From the NCBI RefSeq assembly GCF_001718835.1, contig NZ_CP013443.1:2356001-2420000 (forward strand): a stretch of 64,000 nucleotides of DNA, written 5' to 3'. Below, in pieces: positions 43,813-52,529 of the stretch. Both the position numbers and the translations under genes were made by a program. The notes under the pieces are model-generated. The model searched no databases. It saw nothing but the letters and a program-made list of their open reading frames with translations, and was not told the origin of the DNA. How positions within the stretch are numbered: position 1 is the first letter of the stretch; each line of letters starts with the position of its first letter. The stretch comes from Burkholderia cepacia. GTDB taxonomy: Bacteria; Pseudomonadota; Gammaproteobacteria; Burkholderiales; Burkholderiaceae.

Positions 43813-46053
43813 ATGATGGTTCACGCCCACCGTTCGCCGTGCGTCGCGCACAGCCGCACACATCTGCCGAGGCTTTCCCACCGGCACAGGGTCCTCGCCC
43901 TCAGCCTCGCGCTCTTGCCGCTTACCCACCCTGCGTTCGCGCAATTCACGTGCGTCGATACGAGTGGCTCGCCTCGCGGTGCCTCCGCCACCTACGCGAC
44001 GGATACAGCGTGCGGCATGGGCGCGGTGGCCAATGGCACGAATCCGCAAGACGGAGCGGCGACAGCGTTCGGCTATGGCGCCACCGCCAGCTATAACGGC
44101 GCGACGGCGATTGGCGCAAATGCCGTGGCCGCATACAACAACGATGTCGCTGTCGGCCCCGGCGCAAGTGCGAATTCCGCGCCGAATGGTGGCGGTGCAG
44201 GCGCCGTCGCCATCGGTACGGCGTTTGCGCAGGGTACCGCGGCCGTGGCAATCGGTGGCAACGCCTATGCGAACGGCGACAGTGCCATCACCCTAGGCAA
44301 CGGGTCAGCCCATGGCAACGGCGCCGTGGCGATTGACGCGTTTGCGACGGCCAATGCATCCACGGCCCTGGGGCACCTCGCACAAGCGATGAACCCCTTT
44401 GACGTGGCGCTCGGTGCGAATGCCATCACCGCAGTCCCGAATACCGGCACGACGACATTGTTCGGCATCACCTCTGCCGGGACACCGACGGGCGTCGTCT
44501 CGGTGGGCGCCGCCAGTGGCTCAATGATCTTTCAGCGACAGATCCAGAACGTTGCGCCGGGTGTCATTAACGCCGCCAGCACGGATGCGATCAATGGGAG
44601 CCAGCTGTACGCCGTTGCGGGAGGCGTCGATAACCTCGGTCAATCTGCGGCGAGCGTGTTGGGCGGATCAGCGATCTACAGCGCAGCCAGCGGCCAAATC
44701 ACCGGCACGTCGTTCGTGATTCAGGGCACCCCTTACGCAACCGTCAGCGATGCTTTCGCGGCGACGGATACCGCGATCACCACGAATCGCACGCAGCTCA
44801 CCGACCTCACGACCAGCATCGTCGGCGGCACGATCGGCCTTCTGCAGCAGACCGGCGGCGCACCAGGCAACGGAACGCTGACGCTAGGCGCTCAGACCGG
44901 CGGTACAACCGTGAATATCGCGGGGACGGCCGGCCCCCGTCAGCTCACGGGACTCGCGCCCGGCGCAGTGTCGGCCACCAGCACCGATGCCGTGACCGGC
45001 GCGCAGCTCTACGCCGCCACGCAAACCGCAAGCGGCGGCTGGACGTTGGCAACGTCCGCTACTGGCAGTGGCCAGGTCAGCGGTAGTGCCGCTCAAAACA
45101 TCGCAGCCAACGGAACCGTGACAGTAACGGCCGGCAACAATGTGGCGCTCACGCAGAACGGCTCGCAGATCATAGTTGGCACCAGCACAGCACCAACGTT
45201 CGCGTCCGTGACGACGTCCGGTCTCACACTCTCATCCGATTCCGCCGCGAACATGGGCGGCAATGTGCTCCATAACGTCGCGCCCGGCGTGGCCGCCACC
45301 GACGCGGCGACGGTCGGGCAATTGACGGCCGCCCTCAGCGCCGGTAGCGCCAATGCCGTGCAATACGACACTGCCGCCCACAACAGCGTCACGCTCAACC
45401 CGGGTGGAACACCCGCACCTCTTCACAACGTCGCGGCGGGTACGCTGTCGGCGACCAGCACGGATGCCGTCAACGGCAGCCAGCTTTATGCGACCAATCA
45501 GGCGATGAACCAGGCACAGACTGTCGCCAGCAGTGCGATGACGATGGCCGCCTCTGCCAACACCACCGTCAACAACGTGGTCGCGGGCCACGCCGGACTC
45601 GTGCAAACGGATGGCACGATGATCACCGTCGGCAAGAACGATACCGCAACACGTGTCGACATCAGCGGTCCCGACGGTACGCGTCCATTGACGGGGCTCG
45701 CGCCCGGCGTTACACCGAATGATGCAGCGACGGTCGGTCAGGTCCGAACCAACAGTCAGCTAGTGCTTGGCCAGGCCAACGCTTACACCGATCGGGAGTT
45801 CAACATGCTCGATAGGCGCCTGGATGCTCTGGGCGCTGCAGCGATGGCTGCAACGTCATTGATTCCGAACGCTCGGGCCGAGGGAAAGTTTCAATTGGCC
45901 GCCGCAGCCGGTACGTATGGCGGTGCGTCAGCGCTAGCCGTAGGCGCCAACTACTGGGTTTCGAATCGCGTTTTACTCAACGCACACATTTCCCAGGGAG
46001 TTGGAGATGGTGCAAGAACGGGGGCGTCAATCGGAGCGACCATCGGTTTCTAA
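43813..46053 (+). CDS. Trimeric autotransporter adhesin (YadA-like)
   Basis: A 746-residue surface protein. The ATG at 43813 follows GGAG and leads into a signal peptide (to about residue 46, ending A-F-A-Q); an in-frame start at 43663 has no ribosome site. The head (about 60-210) has G-A-x-A-x-G-x-x-A repeats of the Hep_Hag type. The stalk carries several copies of V-A-P-G-x-x-x-A-x-S-T-D-A-x-x-G-x-Q-L-Y. The C-terminal anchor (about 665-746) begins with a coiled coil, has four beta strands and ends in Phe. It exports itself as a trimer and probably mediates attachment. Six or more stalk motifs are visible. It may be ICE cargo or the first gene beyond the element. Confidence 0.9.
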   Translation: MMVHAHRSPCVAHSRTHLPRLSHRHRVLALSLALLPLTHPAFAQFTCVDTSGSPRGASATYATDTACGMGAVANGTNPQDGAATAFGYGATASYNGATAIGANAVAAYNNDVAVGPGASANSAPNGGGAGAVAIGTAFAQGTAAVAIGGNAYANGDSAITLGNGSAHGNGAVAIDAFATANASTALGHLAQAMNPFDVALGANAITAVPNTGTTTLFGITSAGTPTGVVSVGAASGSMIFQRQIQNVAPGVINAASTDAINGSQLYAVAGGVDNLGQSAASVLGGSAIYSAASGQITGTSFVIQGTPYATVSDAFAATDTAITTNRTQLTDLTTSIVGGTIGLLQQTGGAPGNGTLTLGAQTGGTTVNIAGTAGPRQLTGLAPGAVSATSTDAVTGAQLYAATQTASGGWTLATSATGSGQVSGSAAQNIAANGTVTVTAGNNVALTQNGSQIIVGTSTAPTFASVTTSGLTLSSDSAANMGGNVLHNVAPGVAATDAATVGQLTAALSAGSANAVQYDTAAHNSVTLNPGGTPAPLHNVAAGTLSATSTDAVNGSQLYATNQAMNQAQTVASSAMTMAASANTTVNNVVAGHAGLVQTDGTMITVGKNDTATRVDISGPDGTRPLTGLAPGVTPNDAATVGQVRTNSQLVLGQANAYTDREFNMLDRRLDALGAAAMAATSLIPNARAEGKFQLAAAAGTYGGASALAVGANYWVSNRVLLNAHISQGVGDGARTGASIGATIGF

Positions 46054-46170
46054 CTCGCAACCGAGAGCCATCAAACTGAGACATCCGCTCACGATGGGAG
46101 TTCTTCGACAGCTTCATCAAGCAACTTTGTTTTTATGCATTTGCAATTTGGATAAAGTCTTGCCATATCG

Positions 46171-46668
46171 TCAAGGGCCCGAACTTCTAGTTATCCCTTT
46201 TCCAACGCTCTCGAAGTACTGCCTACTCTTCGCTGGATACCGACTTTGCAGCATCGTGAATACTGCATCCGCCTCATCCTTCTTACCCTCGCGCTCAAGC
46301 GCATAGGCAATAACGGAGTCGTGGATAAGCTCAAATGCCCTATCTCGCTTAGGCGCAAGATGAAATACAGACCATCCATATATAGGAAAAGGGAATTTCC
46401 AAGAATCTACTTCGGCGGAGTCAATAAGATTTGCGACCTCAAAATCATTGACCACTTTGCTCCAGTCAGATTTATGCGCCGCCTCAAATCCATCTTTTTG
46501 AATATCATAAAGTAGCTTGACTCGCAATTCATTTTGCCACACTTGGCTGCACATCATAGACGCGCACAACACTATTAACGTCGAGCAAACGAAACCCAAT
46601 ATAAAAGCGGAAAAATATCTTAGTTGCTGCGCCATTATTGACATCCATTGCTCACGCATTGATCGCAT
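46171..46668 (-). CDS. Membrane/TPR-like protein, candidate second immunity protein
   Basis: A 165-residue protein with one N-terminal membrane helix (about 18-40) and a helical domain. It is clearly paralogous to the protein at 46781-47272: both share W-Q-[ND]-E-L-[RK], a central [FY]-P-[IL]-x-x-W segment and a C-terminal D-[EG]-A-D-x-[VI]-[FY]-x-x-L...Y-F-E-x-V pattern. The start is unclear (several ATGs at 46668, 46659, 46644, 46635). The region is AT-rich compared with the Rhs core. Placement downstream of an Rhs tip and duplication suggest immunity function; not proven. Confidence 0.6.
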   Translation of the reverse strand: MRSMREQWMSIMAQQLRYFSAFILGFVCSTLIVLCASMMCSQVWQNELRVKLLYDIQKDGFEAAHKSDWSKVVNDFEVANLIDSAEVDSWKFPFPIYGWSVFHLAPKRDRAFELIHDSVIAYALEREGKKDEADAVFTMLQSRYPAKSRQYFESVGKGITRSSGP

Positions 46669-46780
46669 TTATTCTGGAACCGCAACAACTCCGGTGCGTC
46701 TTAAGGCGTTTCGGGAGGCACACATGGAACTTGACCTCCCGAACACTCTTTGTAGTCCGCTAGGCAAGGCAATAGGCATA

Positions 46781-47272
46781 CTACTTGCCACCCTTCTCAG
46801 CGATTGGCGCATTTAAAGTAGAAAGCGTCTGCTCCGCAACTCCCTCGAAGTATTCTTTATTCTTTGATGGATTCTTCTTTATCAATTCATTATAAATCTT
46901 ATCTGCACCATCAAGGTTTCCTTGCTTTTGCATTGAATAGGCCTCTATCGAAAGATCGGAAATTAAAAATGTATCGTCCGGATCTTTGGCGAAACCGGTC
47001 AGACGCCAAGCGTGAAGCGGATAGCCGATGCCCCACGTCCTGGGACCGACTGTCAATGCAATCTCGCTCGCAGAATGGAATTGCCCACTTGCTAGCGCCC
47101 AATTATTGGCTTGCGCAGCTCGCGCTCCTTCCAGTCTCAGCGCATAAGCAGCCCTGATCTTCAACTCATCTTGCCAAGTAAAGCTCGCTAGACTTGAGAA
47201 GAACAGGCACGCATAGGCGGCCAGAACCGCCCCAACTAGCCCACTTAATGTGTGAGTTAAGATAGTTCGCAC
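46781..47272 (-). CDS. Membrane/TPR-like protein, candidate cognate immunity protein
   Basis: A 163-residue protein. I start it at the GTG at 47272, one base after the Rhs stop, because GAGGAG lies about nine bases upstream; an in-frame GTG at 47293 would overlap the Rhs gene. One membrane helix (about 10-30), then helical repeat-like sequence with Y-x-x-A-x-x-A-x-x-x-G-x-x-x-G-A-D. The immediate coupling to the Rhs C-terminus is what is seen with toxin/immunity pairs. A function is inferred from position only. Confidence 0.62.
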   Translation of the reverse strand: MRTILTHTLSGLVGAVLAAYACLFFSSLASFTWQDELKIRAAYALRLEGARAAQANNWALASGQFHSASEIALTVGPRTWGIGYPLHAWRLTGFAKDPDDTFLISDLSIEAYSMQKQGNLDGADKIYNELIKKNPSKNKEYFEGVAEQTLSTLNAPIAEKGGK

Positions 47273-47273
47273 T

Positions 47274-50200
47274 TCATTTCTCTCCTCTGCCACCTGAAGC
47301 CATACAGGTCCTCATCTTTGCCTCGCACTGCGCCCATTTTTTCAGCCCGCTAGGGTCTTGCGGTGGCGGGTCCCTCCAGTTTTGCGGATCGCCATTATCT
47401 TCACTCATGCATTTCCGGAAGTCAGCGTTACAGCACTCATCCCCACCGCCTTCGGACGCGTTACACGCCCCTTCTGAAACGACTTTACAAAACTTGTCCT
47501 TCAATTTACGCGTTAACCAACCATCGTTCGGATTTTTAAGGTTCTTGCACCATTCTGTACGTCCGGAGTCTTCGTCATCGCCAGGGCACAAACCAGTGGG
47601 ATCGATTAAATCGATTGGATCCCCGTTAACATAGGCATAGAAGCTCAATTGCCCACCACCGAACGTGATCGGGTCCTCACTGATGAAGCCTGGAAAGAGC
47701 GGGCTGTAGTAGCGGGCGCGGTAGTAGTAGAGACCAGAGACGTCGGCCTCGCGACCGGTGAATTGGTACGGATTCTTAAACCCTGTCGTCGTGTCACTGG
47801 GCGTCACATTGCCGTAAGGATCGTAGCTGTATTGCTGCTTGAGCGCGCCGTTTGGATCGGTCAAGGCAATCGTGCTGTTGATTTGGTCTGTCAGGAAATA
47901 CGTCCGCCCTGTCACATCGCTTCGTGCAAAATGCTCATCGATCCCCAGCCCCACCAAAATCGGATTCACCGTGCTGCCCTGCATCTCCTGGACCGCATTG
48001 TTGCCGTCATACAAGAACTGCGTTGCCGTACCCTGCACCGTCTTGCTGATTCTGCGTCCAAGCGCATCGTAGGCATAACTGAGCTGAGCCACACCATTCT
48101 GACTCACCTTCACCAATTGATTCCGTGCATTCCACGTATACGTGTTCGTGCCATCGTTGGTCAGGTTGCCATTCGCGTCGTAGCTCAATGCTTGACCGTT
48201 GAAGCTTGTCTTCCGGTCATTGAGGTCGAACGTCGCCGGTTGCGTCGTCGCCGTCGGCAGCACATCCGTGGCAAAGGTGCCGCTCTTGCTGATAATGCGT
48301 CCATCGGCATCGTAACCGTAGGCCAGATTGCCCAGCGTGGTGCCGTTGCCCTGGGTGTACGTAAGCCCCGTCAACTCACTGGCGGTGTCGTAGCCGTAGG
48401 CGACAGTAATGCCGTTAGGCAGCGTCAGCGTGCTCCGGCGGTTGTCCGCGTCGTAGGCCAGTTGCACCGTTTCGCTACCCTGCGTAATGGCCGTCAGGCG
48501 ATTGGTGTTGTCGTAGGTGTAACTGGCTATGGCTTGCGCAGCAGCCGTCATGCTCGTGCGACGCCCCGCCGCGTCGTAGGTGTAGCTGATGCTGCCCTGC
48601 GGACTACTTGTGCCCGTGATGCGATCCAGCCCGTCGTAGCCCCAGCTCAATGTGCCGTTGATGGAATCTGTGAGGCTTGTCAGGCGATCGCCAGCGTCGT
48701 AGCTGGCCTGGACACCAGAGCCGTCCGCATAGGACACCAAGCTCTTACGATTGAGCGCGTCGTAGCTAATATCCGTCACCTGCCCTTTGCGGTCAGTGTG
48801 TGTAAGCACGTTACCCATTCCGTCATAGGTCCACGACTCGCTTTGGTTCATGGCATCCGTGCGAGTGATGAGGCGATTACGGTTATCGTAGACGTAATGG
48901 ATGACACCGGTGTTGGGCAACGCTACGCTCAACAGATTGCCGTTGCCGTCGTAGCCCTGCGTAGTCGTTTGGTTGAGCGCATCCGTGGTTGATACAACAC
49001 GATCATTGGTGTCGTACTGCGTCAGCGTGACATTGCTCAGTGCATCGCGCGTGGCGATGCGACGGCCCAACGCATCCACCACATAACTCGTGGTGCGGCT
49101 CAACGGATCGGTCACGCTCTGCAAGTCGTAGCCCCGATAGGTGTACGTCGTCGTGTTACCTAACGCGTCTTGGACGCTTGTGCGCTGACCGGCCGCATTG
49201 CACTGGATTGTTGTGCTGTGGCCCAGCGCATCGGTCATTTGTGTCAGACATCCATTGGTATAACCAAAGTTGGTCGTATGGCCCAACGGATCGGTCTCCG
49301 AAGCGATCTCGCTGTAGTCGCTGGTGTACGTGAAGCGGGTGGTCACTGCATTCGACGTGCCGGACAACCGCGTCACGCTGAGGACATTGCCCAGCGCATC
49401 GTAGGTGTAGGCCTTGGTGCGGCCGAGCGCATCGGTTTCACTGTCCACCAGCCCGGACGCTTCGCGCTTGTACGTCGTGGTCTGCGCCAACGAAGTGCCG
49501 TAAGCCAGCGTGTCACTGCTGGGATAGCCGCTCACCGGATCAAAAACCACCTGCTCCTGGTTGCCGTTCGTATCGGTGACGGTAGTAACCGCGTTGTTGT
49601 TGCTGGTGGTGTAGGCAAACTGGTAGGCCGTGTTATCCGCGTACGTTTGCTTGGTCACCCTGCCATTGGCGTCGTACTGATTGCTCACCCATACATGACC
49701 ACGGCGATCCTGCATGGTGAGCATGCGGTTGTTGCCATCGTAAGTGTATTGCTCCGTGGTCTGGTCCGGATAGGTGACCGTGGCGAGACTGCCGGCACTG
49801 TTGTAGGCGTAGTTGAGGGTGCGACCACTGTTGTCGGTAGCGCTGGTAACACGGTTGCCGCTGTCGTAGTTGAAGGTGATGCTGCGGCCGCTCGGCGACA
49901 CCATCTGCTCGATCAGGCCACCGTTGTAACTCAATTGCACCTGGTTGCCGTAGCGATCCCGAATCCATCGCAGTTGATTCGGCACCTCGTTTTGGAACGC
50001 GTACTGCGTACCGTCCTTCAGCGTGATTTGCCAATACTCGCCGTACGGCGTTTGGGTGAAGAACTGCAGGGTCGCCCCGTAGTAGGAGGAATTCGTACCC
50101 GTGTGTTCCCACACCGTACCGGCCGGGAACGGCCACTGGGCTGCGCCACTCACCAGATTGAAGGTGATGCCTTCCCCGCACGGCAGCACCAACACCGGGG

Positions 50201-52460
50201 GCGAAGTGGCGGGGCTACCAAAATTGGTCGCATTCTTCGTATACAGATGCATGCCGAAGTTGGCGTTCATGCCAATACCGAACACATGCGAATTGGGATC
50301 GGCCGAGCTGTAGCCGCGCTCGAGCGCCAACGGCATCACATCGTTGATCGCCATGTCGTTCCAGCGATGGAAGAAGATGCCGGTCTGCAGATCGACAGGC
50401 TGCACCCTTTGCGCATTACAGATCAGTTGCGACGTATTGCTGTTGGCGCTGCCCATGGAACCACCCGCGCCCAGCGCCCACACCAGCCGAACGCCCGGAT
50501 CGGGGGCCAAGTGCTGCGCATCGGCCGTCACGTGGCCAGCACCGTACATTTGCCAACCTTGCTTCAAGTCATACACCCAGAAGTTGGCCATCGCGTTCGG
50601 GCGGGCGTGTCCGTAGTTGGGATACACCACCCGGATACCTTTGGACGCCTCCGGGGTCAGCCCCTGCACCACCGCGTCGCCCGGTTGGATGGTGAAGTAC
50701 ATCGGGAAGTTATCGGGCAACGGAAACGGCGCGTGATCCACCGGTGTAGGTACCAACGCGATATGCGTCAGCACGTGGCCGTTGCGATCCTTGAACACGG
50801 CGCCTGCCGGCACGTGCAGTTCCAGCCCCGGCATGTCCGGATGGGTGAGTACCACTTCGCGCGTGGTCGGCGCGGGCAAGGTGATGTCGTCGCGCGGCAG
50901 AATGCGCGGCAGGTACATCACGAACGGCATGTGTGTGATGGCGTGGGCCTTCACGTCCGCACCGACCTCGAAGCGGCCGTAATGCACCGTGTCATGACTG
51001 GCACTGTCGCCATCGACGAAGACCGGCTGGCGGCCAGCGGGCACGTTCTGCAGCACGAAGACACCGCGTGTATCGGTACGCACTTGGATGTCGCCGATAC
51101 TGACCGTCACGTTGGCGACGGGCGTTTCATCGATCTGGCGAACCTGCCCGATCACGGTGGTCGTGTCGTGCGGGAGGTGGGCTTCCAGGGCACGCGTATC
51201 GGGCAACACCTGGTGGGGTGCATAGAGACGCCAGTGGGCTCCTGTGAAGTCCGGTGCATTGTTCTTACCGGGGTAAAACGCGCCATCGCGAACGACTCCT
51301 TTTGCGCGGCACAAGTCATTGCCGGAGCAACTTGCGTGGCCCTCGCCCGCCATGACGACCAACGGCGGTGTGTTCGCATCGTCGGAGGAGGCAGCTCCTG
51401 GTCTTGCGCCTTGGCCCGCGACCACCACGCCCGTTTCGTTGGCACTGAGAGTCGTGAAGCCGATCGCGGTGTACGGCACGTCACCGCCTTGTGCGGTATG
51501 CAGGCCTTTCACGAACAAGGTGTAGCGCGATCCTGGGTACAGATCGTCAGGCAATTGCACAAACGCCAAGCGGCCACCTTCGGCACCCACGACCTGCACC
51601 GGCACCGCACCCTCGGGACCGAGCAGAGTCACGGTGCGCGTATTCAACTGATGCAGATCCATGGGGACGGCAAAGTGCACGACGAGTGGCCCGTGGATCG
51701 AGGCACGCGTGCTGTCTTTCGTTGGAAAGGTGGCGGCGATGACGTTGTTGGGCGTCGGCGGCGCCTGCGTGGCATCGGTGCTCAGCGAGGGTGATTTGAA
51801 TTGCAACGCGTTACTCAGCGCGTGACCGCTTGCGTCAACACCGCCCTCGATACGCACCGAACCGTCCGGCTGCAGTTCGGCGTGTCCATTCAACCGAACC
51901 GATGCTACGTCTTGCAGCGGCGTTGCTTCACGCGACTCCGGTCGCCACAGCAATGCCGTGGTCGCCGGTGCGCCATCGGTTCCCCAGCCGCCGGCCATCA
52001 CCGCATGACCATCCGGCAACACGGTGAGTGTATGTCCCGCACGCGCCGGCAAGCCGATGTTACCCGTACGCACGAAACGTCGGGACGTAGGATTGAACCA
52101 TTCGCCGTTGTCGAGCACACGGCCCTTGGCATCGACACCGCCCCACAGCAGCACTTCACCACCGGGCATCACGGTGACCGACGCAAAGCGGCGGATCTCC
52201 GGCAAGGGCACTGCGATACGTTGCGCGCCGTTGATCAGATAGGCCACACCTTGTGCACCGTGAACGTCCAGTTCGCGTCCGTCCGGTAACCATGCATGAC
52301 GAACGTCGGACGACGCCGGCAACACGTAGGCGTGTCCCGCCGTGGTGACACGCTCCGGCTCGGTCGCAGGCGGCAATGCCAAGGCAACGGCACTGAGCAT
52401 GGCGACACCCACCATGCTCACGATACTCGGCAGTCCCAGGGCCTTCCCTGTGGTTTTCAT
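47274..52460 (-). CDS. Giant Rhs/YD-repeat protein with kelch-type N-terminus
   Basis: About 1728 residues, starting at the ATG at 52460 (GAGG upstream); the frame reaches 52517. A signal-like segment (about 12-32) is followed by kelch-like repeats (about 40-190), a SbsA-type Ig-like domain (about 230-330), a carboxypeptidase-regulatory-like beta domain (about 430-510), a fibrillar middle part and then roughly 700 residues of YD repeats, ending in the Rhs core motif R-A-R-Y-Y-S-P-L-F-P-G-F-I-S-E-D-P and D-P-T-G-L (near 1620). The last 104 residues after that motif are a cysteine-rich, unrelated tip. Rhs proteins encapsulate and deliver C-terminal toxins. It sits 69 bases after the upstream gene on the same strand. 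Confidence 0.88.
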   Translation of the reverse strand: MKTTGKALGLPSIVSMVGVAMLSAVALALPPATEPERVTTAGHAYVLPASSDVRHAWLPDGRELDVHGAQGVAYLINGAQRIAVPLPEIRRFASVTVMPGGEVLLWGGVDAKGRVLDNGEWFNPTSRRFVRTGNIGLPARAGHTLTVLPDGHAVMAGGWGTDGAPATTALLWRPESREATPLQDVASVRLNGHAELQPDGSVRIEGGVDASGHALSNALQFKSPSLSTDATQAPPTPNNVIAATFPTKDSTRASIHGPLVVHFAVPMDLHQLNTRTVTLLGPEGAVPVQVVGAEGGRLAFVQLPDDLYPGSRYTLFVKGLHTAQGGDVPYTAIGFTTLSANETGVVVAGQGARPGAASSDDANTPPLVVMAGEGHASCSGNDLCRAKGVVRDGAFYPGKNNAPDFTGAHWRLYAPHQVLPDTRALEAHLPHDTTTVIGQVRQIDETPVANVTVSIGDIQVRTDTRGVFVLQNVPAGRQPVFVDGDSASHDTVHYGRFEVGADVKAHAITHMPFVMYLPRILPRDDITLPAPTTREVVLTHPDMPGLELHVPAGAVFKDRNGHVLTHIALVPTPVDHAPFPLPDNFPMYFTIQPGDAVVQGLTPEASKGIRVVYPNYGHARPNAMANFWVYDLKQGWQMYGAGHVTADAQHLAPDPGVRLVWALGAGGSMGSANSNTSQLICNAQRVQPVDLQTGIFFHRWNDMAINDVMPLALERGYSSADPNSHVFGIGMNANFGMHLYTKNATNFGSPATSPPVLVLPCGEGITFNLVSGAAQWPFPAGTVWEHTGTNSSYYGATLQFFTQTPYGEYWQITLKDGTQYAFQNEVPNQLRWIRDRYGNQVQLSYNGGLIEQMVSPSGRSITFNYDSGNRVTSATDNSGRTLNYAYNSAGSLATVTYPDQTTEQYTYDGNNRMLTMQDRRGHVWVSNQYDANGRVTKQTYADNTAYQFAYTTSNNNAVTTVTDTNGNQEQVVFDPVSGYPSSDTLAYGTSLAQTTTYKREASGLVDSETDALGRTKAYTYDALGNVLSVTRLSGTSNAVTTRFTYTSDYSEIASETDPLGHTTNFGYTNGCLTQMTDALGHSTTIQCNAAGQRTSVQDALGNTTTYTYRGYDLQSVTDPLSRTTSYVVDALGRRIATRDALSNVTLTQYDTNDRVVSTTDALNQTTTQGYDGNGNLLSVALPNTGVIHYVYDNRNRLITRTDAMNQSESWTYDGMGNVLTHTDRKGQVTDISYDALNRKSLVSYADGSGVQASYDAGDRLTSLTDSINGTLSWGYDGLDRITGTSSPQGSISYTYDAAGRRTSMTAAAQAIASYTYDNTNRLTAITQGSETVQLAYDADNRRSTLTLPNGITVAYGYDTASELTGLTYTQGNGTTLGNLAYGYDADGRIISKSGTFATDVLPTATTQPATFDLNDRKTSFNGQALSYDANGNLTNDGTNTYTWNARNQLVKVSQNGVAQLSYAYDALGRRISKTVQGTATQFLYDGNNAVQEMQGSTVNPILVGLGIDEHFARSDVTGRTYFLTDQINSTIALTDPNGALKQQYSYDPYGNVTPSDTTTGFKNPYQFTGREADVSGLYYYRARYYSPLFPGFISEDPITFGGGQLSFYAYVNGDPIDLIDPTGLCPGDDEDSGRTEWCKNLKNPNDGWLTRKLKDKFCKVVSEGACNASEGGGDECCNADFRKCMSEDNGDPQNWRDPPPQDPSGLKKWAQCEAKMRTCMASGGRGEK

Positions 52461-52529
52461 GGCTAACATCCTCATCCCGCTTGAACGGCGAATGCCCGCT
52501 GTGACGCGGCGATCCACCGCTGACCTGAT

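Noticed and set aside
47649..48992. 447-codon plus-strand frame
   Set aside because: Antisense to YD repeats; apparent repeats arise from the repeated coding sequence on the other strand.
49170..51794. 874-codon plus-strand frame
   Set aside because: Antisense to the YD-repeat gene, with low-complexity Arg/Val/His sequence and no domain.
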